In this document: piece after piece, positions 17,063 to 26,025 of the stretch
Position numbering within the stretch: the first letter of the stretch is position 1
How the letters are laid out: each line of letters opens with the position of its first letter
Source: UBA1426 sp050953365
Lineage (GTDB): Bacteria > Bacillota > Clostridia > Peptostreptococcales > Anaerovoracaceae
Length of the DNA: 64,000 nt
Direction of reading: 5' to 3'
NCBI GenBank assembly: GCA_050953365.1
Contig: JBMNMN010000001.1
Span: 44,914 to 108,913, forward strand
Notes under the pieces: model-generated
Seen by the model: the letters and a program-made list of their open reading frames with translations, nothing else
What the model was told of the DNA's origin: nothing
The model's database searches: none
Translations under genes and position numbers: made by a program

Positions 17063-18397
17063 ATGCACCAATTCCATAGTTTTGTAACCTATTTAAATGA
17101 ATTTATTTGGGGACCGCCTCTCCTCATTCTGCTCTTTGGAACCCATTTGCTCCTCACCTTTCGGCTCCGCTTTATTCAGCGCTTCACTCTGCTGGGAATC
17201 AGGCTTTCCTTTACAAAAGACCGGGGCGGAGAAGGAGATATAAGCCAGTTTGGCGCCTTGGCCACAGCGCTTGCTGCGACCAGCGGTACCGGCAATATCG
17301 TAGGAGTCGCCACTGCCATTACCTTAGGCGGGCCCGGCGCCGTTTTTTGGATGTGGATTACCGGCGTTTTCGGTATCGCTACAAAGTACTCGGAAGCCCT
17401 TCTCTCCGTAAAATACCGTGTAAAAACTTCAGACGGAACAATGCTGGGCGGACCCATGTATGCATTGGAACGGGGTTTGGGCATGAAGCGGCTGGCTGTG
17501 ATATTTTGCATTTTTACGGCTTTCGCATCCTTTGGTATCGGTAACATGACCCAGGCCAATTCCATTGCTGCCCTTGCTCATAAAACCTTCGGCCTGTCTC
17601 CGTTTATAACCGGAATCATCATGATGCTCCTTACCGGGTCTGTTATCGTCGGGGGAATCAAATCCATTGCGGGTGTCTGCGAAAAGCTGATTCCCCTCAT
17701 GTGCATCTTTTATATTTTAGGCTGTCTGATCATTTTGTTCATGAACGGACCTTTTGTGCTTCCTGCCGTAAAATTGATTATCCATAATGCTTTTTCACCT
17801 CGGGCTGCAGGCGGAGGGTTCGTAGGCGCTACCGTCATGACCGCCGCCCGCTATGGGATTGCCCGTGGATTGTTTACCAACGAATCCGGTCTGGGCTCCG
17901 CTGCCATTGTAGCCGCGGCGGCACAAACGAAAAACCCGGTCCGGCAGGCCTTAGTCTCTGCCACCGGCACTTTCTGGGACACGGTGGTGATTTGCCTGAT
18001 GACAGGTTTAGTCTTGGTAAGCACAATTATGAAGTTTCCGGCAATATCGGAAGGATTGAACGGCGCCGAGCTCACCAATGCAGCCTTCAATCAGATACCG
18101 GTTGTGGGGCCTGTAGTGCTGACCGTGGGTCTTTTTACGTTTGTTTATTCAACAATACTTGGTTGGTCTTATTACGGAGAACGGGCTGTGGAATATTTGG
18201 CGGGAAAAAGAGGAATTCCTCCCTATCGATATCTGTTTACCCTTTTTGTTTTCCTTGGTTCCGTAGCCTCCATGCCTCTGGTATGGGACCTCTCAGATAC
18301 TATGAATGCCTTGATGGCCATTCCCAACCTGGTCTCCCTGCTGCTCTTAAGCGGAGTCGTCGTTAATGAAACCCAAAAATATCTATGGAGAGGATAA
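17063..18397 (+). CDS. AgcS-type amino-acid:cation symporter
   Basis: This 444-residue integral membrane carrier belongs to the alanine/glycine:Na+ symporter family. Characteristic pieces are WGPPLLILLFGTHLLLTFRL at the start, the pore segment ALAATSGTGNIVGVATAI, AVFWMWITGVFG, TKYSEALLSVKYR, and RGLFTNESGLGSAAIVAAAA in the second half. Family members import alanine or glycine with Na+ or H+. GAAGGAAGG lies upstream of the ATG. It is followed within 50 bases by a 41-codon gene on the same strand and a terminator, and faces a hydantoinase/carbamoylase pair whose products are amino acids. Confidence 0.92.
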   Translation: MHQFHSFVTYLNEFIWGPPLLILLFGTHLLLTFRLRFIQRFTLLGIRLSFTKDRGGEGDISQFGALATALAATSGTGNIVGVATAITLGGPGAVFWMWITGVFGIATKYSEALLSVKYRVKTSDGTMLGGPMYALERGLGMKRLAVIFCIFTAFASFGIGNMTQANSIAALAHKTFGLSPFITGIIMMLLTGSVIVGGIKSIAGVCEKLIPLMCIFYILGCLIILFMNGPFVLPAVKLIIHNAFSPRAAGGGFVGATVMTAARYGIARGLFTNESGLGSAAIVAAAAQTKNPVRQALVSATGTFWDTVVICLMTGLVLVSTIMKFPAISEGLNGAELTNAAFNQIPVVGPVVLTVGLFTFVYSTILGWSYYGERAVEYLAGKRGIPPYRYLFTLFVFLGSVASMPLVWDLSDTMNALMAIPNLVSLLLLSGVVVNETQKYLWRG

Positions 18398-18440
18398 AAT
18401 GTTAAATTACAGCAAATCCTATAACAGGAGGTGCTTGAAA

Positions 18441-18566
18441 ATGCAGAATAGCAATATTGCAGATCTTTCACAGGAAGCTCTGGCAATTATCAGCGAAGCC
18501 GAAAGCAAGATAACTTCTGTTAACGGCAGTAAAGTGATACTGGTGGCTTATACGGCCCAGAGCTAA
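18441..18566 (+). CDS. 41-residue protein of unknown function
   Basis: The start at 18441 has AGGAGGTG in ideal position; longer frames back to 18366 overlap the AgcS gene and lack a site. The peptide (MQNSNIADLSQEALAII, then ESKITSVNGSKVILVAYTAQ) is soluble, with a helical first half and a short strand-forming second half. No family is recognised. It lies between AgcS and an intrinsic terminator, so it is probably the last gene of that transcript. Confidence 0.65.
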   Translation: MQNSNIADLSQEALAIISEAESKITSVNGSKVILVAYTAQS

Positions 18567-18578
18567 ACTCAGCTTCAA

Positions 18579-18612
18579 AAAGCACCCATGGAGATACCGT
18601 GGGTGCTTTACT
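18579..18612 (+). terminator. terminator of the AgcS transcript
   Basis: AAAGCACCCA (18579-18588) pairs with TGGGTGCTTT (18600-18609), directly after the 41-residue gene. Confidence 0.75.
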
Positions 18613-18681
18613 CTTTGATTTGTATTTGGCCGGCGTTGTCGTAAAAGGTGTCAGATACTTATTACAACTCCGCCATTGCAA

Positions 18682-19953
18682 TTAAAGGGCCATGATGGTG
18701 TTGAGCAATAACTGCGCTCCTAAAACAAGGTCTTCCCTGTCCGTATCCTCAAAAGGCACATGACTTCTGCCACCCTTGCTCGGTACAAAGATCATCCCTG
18801 CCGGAGCATGGGCAGCGATCAAGCAGGTGTCATGAACGGCTCCACTGCTCATGACGGCATAGCTGAGCCCCTCGCGGGAAGCTAATTCCTCAATCTGCTT
18901 TGCTATTTCTTCATCCATTCTTATGGGAGCAGAATATGCCAGCCTTCTGGTTTCGCAACTGACGCCCCGTTCTTTTGCAATGGAAACCATCCCATCCCTT
19001 ATCTTGTCCATGGCGGAGCGGATCTTTTGTTCATCCTTATCTCTCACTTCTACAGTGAACACGACCTTCTCGGGAATTACGTTGGAGCAGTTGGGTGAGA
19101 CGTTGATTTTGCCTACCGTGGCAACGGTTATTCCTTCGGGATCCTCTTTGGCGATTCGCTCGGCCTCGGCAATGCAAAGGGCTGCCGCTGCCAATGCATC
19201 CCTGCGATCTGCCATGGGAGTAGCACCTGCGTGATTGCCCACCCCCCGGAGTGTGACCTCCAAAACAGACATTCCATAAACCACATCCACGATGCCGACG
19301 GACAGCCCTTTTCTCTCCAACACCGGACCCTGTTCGATGTGAAGCTCCAGCATAGCGCGAACCTGTTCAAAATCCCAGATCACTTCTTCCTTTTTATATT
19401 CGGGATACCCGCATCGTTTGAGCATTTGTCGAAGGGACATGCCCTGGTCATTTTGCAATCGATCCAAATCCTCCCGGTCGTAAATACCGGTAATAAATTT
19501 GCTCCCGGTCATGGTTGACCCAAAATTGGACCCTTCCTCCTCGGCAAAGATAACCAGCTCCAAAGGCAGATCCGTCACGCCCTCTTCCGATAAAGCGCGC
19601 ATAGCCTCAAGCCCGGCCGCTACACCATAAACTCCGTCGAGCCATCCCCCGTTCCTTACCGTATCAATATGAGATCCGACCACAATCCTTTTGGCTCCGT
19701 TATATACGTCATTTCCCGCCGCAGATGATCCTTCGTCAATTTGCCTTGCCCCATCCGCAAAGCGAATGAACATGTTGCCGACGGCGTCCGTGCGAAGGAC
19801 AAATCCTGCAGATTCGGCGGCCCGGGTAATGTAGTCCCTTGCCTCCCGGTCCTTTTCACTGTAGGAGAAGCGGGTCACGCCTTCCCCCGGCGTATCGGTA
19901 ATTGCCCGCAACGCATTCAGGTCGTAAAGCATCCTTTCACCGTTGATCCTCAT
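18682..19953 (-). CDS. M20-family N-carbamoyl-L-amino-acid / allantoate amidohydrolase
   Basis: This 423-residue metal-dependent hydrolase of the Zn-dependent hydantoinase/carbamoylase group has metal-site residues His95 (VVGSHIDTV), Asp106 (LDGVYG), Glu139/140 (FAEEEGSNFG), the bridging HIEQGP motif and a C-terminal His in GAVHDTCLIA. It cleaves an N-carbamoyl group from amino acids or ureido compounds, releasing CO2 and ammonia. The start at 19953 follows GGAGGGTGACG. It lies 54 bases after the dihydropyrimidinase gene on the same strand, giving two consecutive steps: ring opening, then decarbamoylation. Beta-ureidopropionase-type activity is an alternative. Confidence 0.9.
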   Translation of the reverse strand: MRINGERMLYDLNALRAITDTPGEGVTRFSYSEKDREARDYITRAAESAGFVLRTDAVGNMFIRFADGARQIDEGSSAAGNDVYNGAKRIVVGSHIDTVRNGGWLDGVYGVAAGLEAMRALSEEGVTDLPLELVIFAEEEGSNFGSTMTGSKFITGIYDREDLDRLQNDQGMSLRQMLKRCGYPEYKKEEVIWDFEQVRAMLELHIEQGPVLERKGLSVGIVDVVYGMSVLEVTLRGVGNHAGATPMADRRDALAAAALCIAEAERIAKEDPEGITVATVGKINVSPNCSNVIPEKVVFTVEVRDKDEQKIRSAMDKIRDGMVSIAKERGVSCETRRLAYSAPIRMDEEIAKQIEELASREGLSYAVMSSGAVHDTCLIAAHAPAGMIFVPSKGGRSHVPFEDTDREDLVLGAQLLLNTIMAL

Positions 19954-20007
19954 CGTCACCCTCCAATTGACTTGCATAATGTGCCTGAGACTTTCTGCAA
20001 GCCTTGA

Positions 20008-21405
20008 TTATTCACTATATGCATAGCCGTAGGGTTTACCCGGGATAAATTTACCCTGGCCTTTATAACCTACATATTTGCCCTTATCGACAATCTTGCT
20101 TCCGCGCAGATAGACGGTCTCCGGTCTTCCTTTCTGCTCAAACCCTTCAAATGGGCAGTAATCTACACCCTCCAGGTTATTGGCGACGCTGATGGTTCCT
20201 CTATAAGACGGATCAAAAATTACAAGATCCGCATCAAAGCCGATTCCAATTTGTCCCTTTTTCTCCAAGCCGTTGATTTTCGCCGGCATAGTGGCAAACA
20301 GATCCACCAGGCGGCTTCTGGAAATGCGCCCCTCGCACACGCCGAAGGTCCAGAGTATATTCAGCCGGTTTTGCAGACTGGGAGCTCCGTTTGGGATGTC
20401 CGCAAAGGATTTCCCTTCTCCCGCCCCCATGTGTTTCTGCACTTCGTAATCGAAACCGCAATGGTCCGAACTTACGGCGTTGAGCCATTTCCGATTTATC
20501 GCCTGCCATAAAGCATCTCTATGCTCTTTTGTCCTCAGAGCCGGTGAGCAAACGTACTTTGCTCCTTCAAAACCGGGCCGCCCCAGATCCTCCATGTCCA
20601 AAACCAGGTAATGGGAGCAGGTCTCGCCGTAAACGGCCTGCCCTCTGTTGTAAGCCTGTTTGATCTCCTCAATCGCTTCCTTTGCCGAAACATGAACTAC
20701 ATAAAGAGGCGCTTCCGCCAGCTCCGCCAGATAAATTGCCCGCCGCGTCGCTTCCGCTTCCACCACCGGGGGCCTTGAAACCGCATGATAATAAGGTGCT
20801 GTTTTTCCTTCGGCAATTAATTGTTTCGTCAGAACATCGATCATCTCCGCATTTTCTGCATGGACCATTATGGTGACGCCGGCCTCCTTGCCCTTGTACA
20901 ACGCCTGCAAGATGGCATCGTCATCCGCATGGAAAAACATTCCCTTGTAGGCCATAAAGAGTTTCATGGTGGGATATCCGGCTTCCGCCAGTTTGGGAAT
21001 CTCCTCAATTACCTCCGGCCGCGGATCCGTCATAACACTGTGAAAGGCATAATCCACCATTGCGATCCCGTCGGCGTCCGTCTTGCGATACTCGTCAATG
21101 GATTCCACCAAGCCTTTACCCTGTTCCTGATTGACAAATTCGATGAGCGTTGTGGTGCCGCCCACAGCCGCAGCATTGGAAGTTTCAAACCCGCGCACCT
21201 TGCTCCCCTTATAGGTAAAGGAGAAATGGACGTGCTGGTCCACGCCTCCCGGCAATATGTATTTGCCCGCAGCATCCACCGTCTCATCCGCCTGGTGTTC
21301 CAGGCCTTTTCCGATGGCTTTTATGGATTCTCCCTCCACATAAATATCGGCTTGGAACTCACCTTCTGCAGTAACGATGGTCCCGTTCTTGATCAACACT
21401 GACAT
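20008..21405 (-). CDS. hydA: dihydropyrimidinase / D-hydantoinase
   Basis: This 465-residue cyclic amidohydrolase opens dihydropyrimidine or hydantoin rings. The binuclear metal site is complete: His58 and His60 (DQHVHF), carbamylated Lys148 (TMKLFMAYKG), His182 (MVHAEN), His238 (VVHVSA) and Asp314 (SSDHCGF). Length and domain order are normal. AAGGAGG precedes the ATG. It is the first gene of a pair with the carbamoylase. In Clostridia such pairs serve reductive pyrimidine breakdown or use of hydantoins; the absence of a dihydropyrimidine dehydrogenase nearby leaves the natural substrate open. Confidence 0.94.
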   Translation of the reverse strand: MSVLIKNGTIVTAEGEFQADIYVEGESIKAIGKGLEHQADETVDAAGKYILPGGVDQHVHFSFTYKGSKVRGFETSNAAAVGGTTTLIEFVNQEQGKGLVESIDEYRKTDADGIAMVDYAFHSVMTDPRPEVIEEIPKLAEAGYPTMKLFMAYKGMFFHADDDAILQALYKGKEAGVTIMVHAENAEMIDVLTKQLIAEGKTAPYYHAVSRPPVVEAEATRRAIYLAELAEAPLYVVHVSAKEAIEEIKQAYNRGQAVYGETCSHYLVLDMEDLGRPGFEGAKYVCSPALRTKEHRDALWQAINRKWLNAVSSDHCGFDYEVQKHMGAGEGKSFADIPNGAPSLQNRLNILWTFGVCEGRISRSRLVDLFATMPAKINGLEKKGQIGIGFDADLVIFDPSYRGTISVANNLEGVDYCPFEGFEQKGRPETVYLRGSKIVDKGKYVGYKGQGKFIPGKPYGYAYSE

Positions 21406-21762
21406 GGTCTTACCTCCTTTTTCTTATTCATGTTTATTTAATCTAATCGTTGGGATCCTTATGGCCTGTGGGGTTTTATTTTCACGAATTGTGTGTTAAG
21501 TGTTTTGCATTTAACATTTTGCAGTGTTTGACTTGGCATTATATTTACCATGTGGCGTTATATACAGCGTTATATGGATTGCAATTTTCAGTAAGCAATT
21601 TGCTTTAGAATGAGTTAAATCGGCCTGTAGCTTGACTCTTGTTTTATTTTATTGCAATTCGCTGTTTTTGTACAGGGTTGAGTTATTTTTGAAATATTTT
21701 CCTATTTATAATTTTTTCACATCAGTGACATACTAACAGAAAACAAAACAGGAGGTCTGAAC
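21406..21762. other. AT-rich intergenic region upstream of hydA and DUF1540
   Basis: This 357-base gap separates two divergent genes and must hold both promoters. No confident box could be placed. A GG-N10-GC pair on the minus strand at 21535-21553 lacks the other sigma-54 consensus bases. Confidence 0.4.
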
Positions 21763-21939
21763 ATGGATAAATCAAATTTCAATCACAGCATTAAGTGCTC
21801 CGTCACCCAATGCGCAAATCACGCAGAAGGCGGCGATTATTGCGCTTTAAGTCAGATTAAAGTAGGTACACACGAAAAGGATCCCACGGATGTAAGATGC
21901 ACAGATTGTGAGTCCTTTGAAACCAAAGGATTGAGGTAG
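21763..21939 (+). CDS. DUF1540 small Cys-rich protein
   Basis: This 58-residue protein has the DUF1540 pattern: Cys12, Cys17 and His20 in KCSVTQCANH, then YCALSQIKVGTHEK and CTDCESF, giving five Cys with a probable metal site. It is about one copy of the domain. AGGAGG precedes the ATG at 21763 and a strong terminator follows. DUF1540 proteins are widespread in spore-forming Firmicutes and of unknown function. Confidence 0.88.
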   Translation: MDKSNFNHSIKCSVTQCANHAEGGDYCALSQIKVGTHEKDPTDVRCTDCESFETKGLR

Positions 21940-21963
21940 CGCCAGGAAACACGGCAGCCAAAA

Positions 21964-21993
21964 AGCCACGGAAAACCCCGTGGCTGCATTTTT
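21964..21993 (+). terminator. terminator of the DUF1540 gene
   Basis: AGCCACGG (21964-21971) pairs with CCGTGGCT (21978-21985), followed by GCATTTTT. Confidence 0.85.
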
Positions 21994-22039
21994 ATAAAGT
22001 GAAATAAGTCGAGGCGTCTCCGCCGCAACTGGAAAACGA

Positions 22040-22732
22040 TTAAAAGCCCAGATAAAACATATAAAATCCGATCAGCAAGACCGCTCCGCCCATTACATAT
22101 TTCAATATTTTACTCCATAAACCGTATTTATTGCCAGATGTAATCCTGTTTACAAAACCTACTGATGTCCCCGCCGCCAAGACCAGCGCGCTGTGCCCGA
22201 TTGAGTAGAGCAACAACAGCAATACGCCCCAGGGAATGTTTCCGCTTCGGGCCACAATCCCCAGCAGAACGACTAAAACCGGCGTTGCGCAGGGCGAAGA
22301 GAAAAATCCGCCCAAAATCCCTGTCAGAAGGGCCCCCGCGTAGCCCCTTCTTGTATTTTTATCCGTAAGGTATGTAGAGGGAATAAAGTTATAGATCTCG
22401 AAAATTTGAAGCGCCATCAAAACCATTAGAACACCCAGAGCGATGTACCACCAGCTGCCCGATGTTCCAATAAGCTTCCCCAAGAGCGAAGCCGCTGTTC
22501 CCAATGCGGTGAATGTGATGGCCATTCCCAGGGCAAAAACCAGCGACAGCTTAAAGGATCGCTTTGGATCCTTATTGCCAACTCCGCCCACATAGCCAAT
22601 CACCAGAGGAACGCTAGACAGCGCGCATGGCATAAAGGACGTCAATATCCCTGCCAACAGCGCCAAGGCAGGCGCGAGCCAGTAGCTTTCAGCTATTAAC
22701 TCTGACAACAAGCCCAGCCATTGCTCAATCAT
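22040..22732 (-). CDS. ccdA: CcdA-type thiol:disulfide interchange membrane protein
   Basis: This 230-residue protein has six membrane helices. The paired redox cysteines of the CcdA/DsbD core are visible in SFMPCALSSVPLVIGYVGG (helix 1) and FFSSPCATPVLVVLLG (helix 4). It passes electrons from cytoplasmic thioredoxin to an extracytoplasmic partner. Its ATG overlaps the stop of the upstream thioredoxin-like gene by four bases, so the two are translated together and probably form a redox couple. No cytochrome c assembly genes are nearby. Confidence 0.92.
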   Translation of the reverse strand: MIEQWLGLLSELIAESYWLAPALALLAGILTSFMPCALSSVPLVIGYVGGVGNKDPKRSFKLSLVFALGMAITFTALGTAASLLGKLIGTSGSWWYIALGVLMVLMALQIFEIYNFIPSTYLTDKNTRRGYAGALLTGILGGFFSSPCATPVLVVLLGIVARSGNIPWGVLLLLLYSIGHSALVLAAGTSVGFVNRITSGNKYGLWSKILKYVMGGAVLLIGFYMFYLGF

Positions 22733-23274
22733 TCTTCCATCCCCATTTTAACCAAAATTGAAAGAATCTCTTTCTCTGACATAGCGCCTTCGTAGGCGGT
22801 AAAAACGTGCTCACCCGTATCCTTTGTAGTGTATATGAGCATTCTGGATGCTTCCGGATCCGACGGCTCGTATGGATTTCCATCCTTATCAAAAAACAGC
22901 AAGGTAGGAATTACCCGAATCGGATAACCTTCCGCCAATTCGGGAAGTTCCCAAACGTCCATGTATTTAATAATCGCTTTTCCCTGCAGGGTTTTGTGCA
23001 GCTTTTTAATGGTTGGCGCCAGCCTCCTGCAGGGAGGGCAGGAATCGGATCCGAAATCAAGCAGGATTGGGAGCCCGTAGGACTTCAACTGTTCCAGGTC
23101 CAATGGTTCCGTCACAGTAAGAGCAAAATCCGGATTCTCTACTTGCAGCTCTCCGGCAATGCTTTGTGAATTTTTAAAAAACCAAATACCGGCCACCACC
23201 AGCACAATCAAGATGGGCGCAATGATTTTTGCGGCCATTTTCTTTCTGCTCATTTCTCCGTGTCCATTCTCCAT
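22729..23274 (-). CDS. membrane-anchored thioredoxin-like protein (CPPC)
   Basis: This 181-residue protein has an N-terminal anchor (KIIAPILIVLVVAGIWFF near residue 15) and a thioredoxin fold with active site SCPPCRRL and the cis-Pro loop RVIPTLLFFDKDGN. It would act outside the cytoplasm and be reduced by the downstream CcdA protein, whose gene overlaps by four bases. The start at 23274 has GGAGGGAG seven bases upstream. The frame extends to 23331, but that start overlaps no site. Confidence 0.9.
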   Translation of the reverse strand: MENGHGEMSRKKMAAKIIAPILIVLVVAGIWFFKNSQSIAGELQVENPDFALTVTEPLDLEQLKSYGLPILLDFGSDSCPPCRRLAPTIKKLHKTLQGKAIIKYMDVWELPELAEGYPIRVIPTLLFFDKDGNPYEPSDPEASRMLIYTTKDTGEHVFTAYEGAMSEKEILSILVKMGMEE

Positions 23275-23407
23275 CTGCAATCTCCCTCCGCTGATGTGTA
23301 TTTGGTCTGACTGTTTGCCTAATTTTATCATTATTTAAATTTTTGTATGTGATATGATCACAGAAGGCCGCGGGAGCGGTTCTTTTGATTCCCTGCAACA
23401 CCGTTCG

Positions 23408-23953
23408 CTATGGCCTTGCGATCTGGAGAGAGACGACTTTCTTTCCGTTGGCAACCTCCTGCCGCCCGACTTCGTGAAACCCAAACTTTTCATGGAATTT
23501 CAAAGAAACCGGATTGGGCGGCTCTATATCAATCTCTGCGGTGACTAGCGGCACCCCCGTTTCCCTGGCATGCCGAAACACCTCTTCATAGAGAAGGCTT
23601 CCCAGCCCCAAACTCTGCTTCCCCAAGTCAACCACAACTCTGTCCACATACAGAAAGCTGGGATAATGGTCAGTAAACCAGAGATAATTCACGCTGTCAT
23701 AATCTGCGCCTTCCCTAAAAGCGAGGCAAAAAGCAAGAATTTCTCCTTTCATAACTGCCACTTTGTGAAGCTCTGCCTGACTATGCAGATGTTCCAGTTT
23801 CTCTCGAGTCAGAGGTGAAAGGAAATGGACAGATTCCTCATTGAGCTGCAGAATCCTGTCAAAGTCTTCCGGCCTTGCGGATCTGACCGTCACTCCAACC
23901 TCTCCTGTTTTTTCCATGTTTTTATTGCTTTTCAAAATAGGATCCTCCCTCAT
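23408..23953 (-). CDS. GNAT-family N-acetyltransferase
   Basis: This 181-residue protein has the GNAT order: TVRSARPEDFDRILQLN at the N-terminus, the beta4 strand YVDRVVVDLGKQSLGLGSLLYEEVF with the acetyl-CoA pyrophosphate loop, and the C-terminal FHEKFGFHEVGRQEV. The substrate is unknown. ATG at 23953 is preceded by AGGAGCGG at long spacing; TTG at 23935 after GGGAGG is an alternative that removes six residues. It seems monocistronic. Confidence 0.85.
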   Translation of the reverse strand: MREDPILKSNKNMEKTGEVGVTVRSARPEDFDRILQLNEESVHFLSPLTREKLEHLHSQAELHKVAVMKGEILAFCLAFREGADYDSVNYLWFTDHYPSFLYVDRVVVDLGKQSLGLGSLLYEEVFRHARETGVPLVTAEIDIEPPNPVSLKFHEKFGFHEVGRQEVANGKKVVSLQIARP

Positions 23954-24077
23954 TTGTATTAATTCCCGCTCCTTATAAAACCAGGTCCAAATACTCCTTA
24001 GCTCATTTTTTCATATCTTAAATAAAAAGTCCATGTTTTTAAACATGGAATGAAAGGATTTCTTATTGATCGCCGGC

Positions 24078-24683
24078 CTATTCAATCTTATAATCCGCCA
24101 TTACTCCCCTGGCCATATAATCTCCCATCACAATAGCGTGATTCAATAAGCGGTCATAGATCTGAATAGCCAATTCATAGTTGCCGCTCAATATATTTGT
24201 GAGCCCGTCAAGTAAAAGGCTGATTGTCTGATTCAGCAGGCTTTCCCAAATATTTTTTGACCAGTAAGGATTGATAGAGGCCAGGAAAGATGCAGTCTCA
24301 TTTGAAAGGCTATATAATTCCGTTGTAATTGCGTTGACATTCTCTGTGTTTCTTGCGATCATCTCCTCCGTTAGTTCAAAAGAGGTGGAAATAAAGCGCG
24401 ACAATAAGTTTGAAAATCTCTGGGCGATCACATTCCCATAAAACGTTTGCAAGGAATTATAGAAACTCAAAGGTACACCCTGATACAGTCGATTGGTCAC
24501 TGCCGTTAGATCCGGATTGTTTGTAATTCTACTGTTGGTATAAGCCCGCAACCACAATATAAGTTGGGCCCAATCCAGCCGGTAATCGCATATAATATTA
24601 AACTGCTCAAAGGTAAGATAGCGAGGTACCTGATACGCAAATTGCATCCCATTATTGTCATTTACTCCGGTCCCGTTGGACAT
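24078..24683 (-). CDS. uncharacterised helical protein of the 'NPYWSK' clostridial family
   Basis: This 201-residue soluble all-helical protein has landmarks LILWLRAYTNSRI, FYGNVIAQRFSNLLSRF, ASINPYWSKNIWESLL, GNYELAIQIYDRLLNHAIVMGDYM. I recognise the same order of motifs from a family common in Clostridia and Bacilli that is sometimes labelled acetylglutamate kinase without support; no kinase motif is visible here. The start at 24683 follows GGAGGATGCG; the frame to 24713 has no site. Function unknown. Confidence 0.7.
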   Translation of the reverse strand: MSNGTGVNDNNGMQFAYQVPRYLTFEQFNIICDYRLDWAQLILWLRAYTNSRITNNPDLTAVTNRLYQGVPLSFYNSLQTFYGNVIAQRFSNLLSRFISTSFELTEEMIARNTENVNAITTELYSLSNETASFLASINPYWSKNIWESLLNQTISLLLDGLTNILSGNYELAIQIYDRLLNHAIVMGDYMARGVMADYKIE

Positions 24684-24782
24684 ATACGCATCCTCCAAAA
24701 ACTCACAAGACAACAGAAATTATTAGTATCTTATGAAGGAAGAATCCAAAGGGTTCCCGACTCTGCTTTTATGATCGATGGT

Positions 24783-25079
24783 TTAGGGATCCGAATCCAC
24801 GCCTTGCGCAAAATCAATAATTTCGGAGGTTGATAATTCAAAACCATTGTCCATGGTTTCGATCTCGTCGTCGGGAAATCCATCGAAGGGAACCTTTTTT
24901 GCGCCACGATCTCTTACCTGCTCCTGTTTTGAAGGTTCGATAAAATACTCGCCCTTTGCGCCGACTATGCGATTTCTTGAAAAGGGAGCTCGCATGCCCT
25001 TCTGCAAATTGTACTTCTCAACAAATTTAGGATCAATGGGAACATTCCCATTGGGCATTTCTAAATACAGTTCCTCCAT
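24783..25079 (-). CDS. hypothetical 98-residue acidic protein
   Basis: The start is well marked by GGAGGAACT. The protein is soluble and acidic toward the C-terminus (DDEIETMDNGFELSTSEIIDF); the N-terminal half (MEELYLEMPNGNVPIDPKFVEKYNL) could form a small beta domain. No family is recognised. It lies about 100 bases upstream of the NPYWSK-family gene on the same strand and may share its transcript. Confidence 0.65.
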   Translation of the reverse strand: MEELYLEMPNGNVPIDPKFVEKYNLQKGMRAPFSRNRIVGAKGEYFIEPSKQEQVRDRGAKKVPFDGFPDDEIETMDNGFELSTSEIIDFAQGVDSDP

Positions 25080-25161
25080 AGTTCCTCCATTGCAAACAAT
25101 AAATTGTACTTCCTATTAATTAATTTCTCTTTTTTTGAAACAATTAATACTGGTACATTTA

Positions 25162-25902
25162 TCATCTGGCACTGTTGGATTTTAACCTCTCGTAGGCGGC
25201 TTTTGTCTCAACTTCGTCCGCAAGATTAAAAATGATACGGGTATTCCCTGACTCAAAGTATATGAAAGGCGGAACATCGGCATCCACAAACAGCTTCACA
25301 GCCCCAAATTCCGTTGTTCGAAAATGACCCTTTAGCGTCGATCCCAAGGCTGATCCGTTCGTCCGCAACTCAATCGCAGGCAGGGATTCCATAAGCTCCA
25401 CTTTACCAATGGTTTCCCAAGGGTACACATCGCCGTACATACCATGAATTTTTAATCCTTCGTCCAAGAATGAAACCTTTGTGTCCTGTGCAGAGAAAAA
25501 CATCAAAACTGCTACAGCCACAAATGTAATTACCATAACCGCTATGATAATAATAATTTTTTTCCCTGCGCCCTTACGCAACCTTCCGCGTTGGTCAAAT
25601 ACATTATAGTCATATCTTTGTGACATCACAGCCAGAGCAAATGAGGAAATCATTAAAAAGATAAACGCCGGCATCATGCTTATTTTCAATCCGACAGCCT
25701 GTAGAATGGCCATCAGGATAAAAATTCCGCCATTGACATAGGAATAAATGCCGATGAGCCTGGCTAGCTTTCTCACATCCACATTGGCTTTTTTCTCTTT
25801 CCGCATGGTGTTGTAGCCGGAAATAAGGAAATACATTTTGCCCACATGAACCAACAGTCCCAAGGCAATAAAAAATACTCCTATAATTAAATTGAACCAC
25901 AT
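25162..25902 (-). CDS. uncharacterised integral membrane protein with C-terminal soluble domain
   Basis: This 246-residue protein has four predicted membrane helices (LIIGVFFIALGLLVHVGKMY; YSYVNGGIFILMAILQAVGL; MMPAFIFLMISSFALAVM; IIIIIAVMVITFVAVAVLMF) and a C-terminal domain of about 100 residues (VSFLDEGLKIHGMYGDVYPW ... PFIYFESGNTRIIFN). The C-terminal part resembles the PH-like domain seen in DUF3784-type membrane proteins; the N-terminal half fits DUF3784 (small Firmicute membrane proteins). GGGAGG precedes the ATG. Function unknown. Confidence 0.7.
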   Translation of the reverse strand: MWFNLIIGVFFIALGLLVHVGKMYFLISGYNTMRKEKKANVDVRKLARLIGIYSYVNGGIFILMAILQAVGLKISMMPAFIFLMISSFALAVMSQRYDYNVFDQRGRLRKGAGKKIIIIIAVMVITFVAVAVLMFFSAQDTKVSFLDEGLKIHGMYGDVYPWETIGKVELMESLPAIELRTNGSALGSTLKGHFRTTEFGAVKLFVDADVPPFIYFESGNTRIIFNLADEVETKAAYERLKSNSAR

Positions 25903-25924
25903 AAGAACCTCCCAAAATCACGCT

Positions 25925-25975
25925 TTTGGTGTTGTTTCATTTGACGTCAGACACCAAATACAACAACACCGATAC
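25925..25975. repeat. REP-like palindromic element (GTGTCnGACAC family)
   Basis: Contains GTTGTTTCATTTGACGTC then AGACACCAAATACAACAAC, an imperfect inverted repeat of the sequence found at 26910, 36505 and 44836. Confidence 0.55.
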
Positions 25976-26025
25976 CACACCTTGTGCCGTCTTTTTTAAA
26001 CTTGTTTGGCAAATCCTGCGGAAAG

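Noticed and set aside
21535..21553. possible sigma-54 promoter upstream of hydA
   Set aside because: Only GG-N10-GC fits; the TGGCA and TTGCT context is missing, unlike the boxes at 43346 and 48059.
24078..24683. acetylglutamate kinase
   Set aside because: Labels of this kind exist for the family, but there is no amino-acid-kinase glycine loop or ATP site in the sequence.
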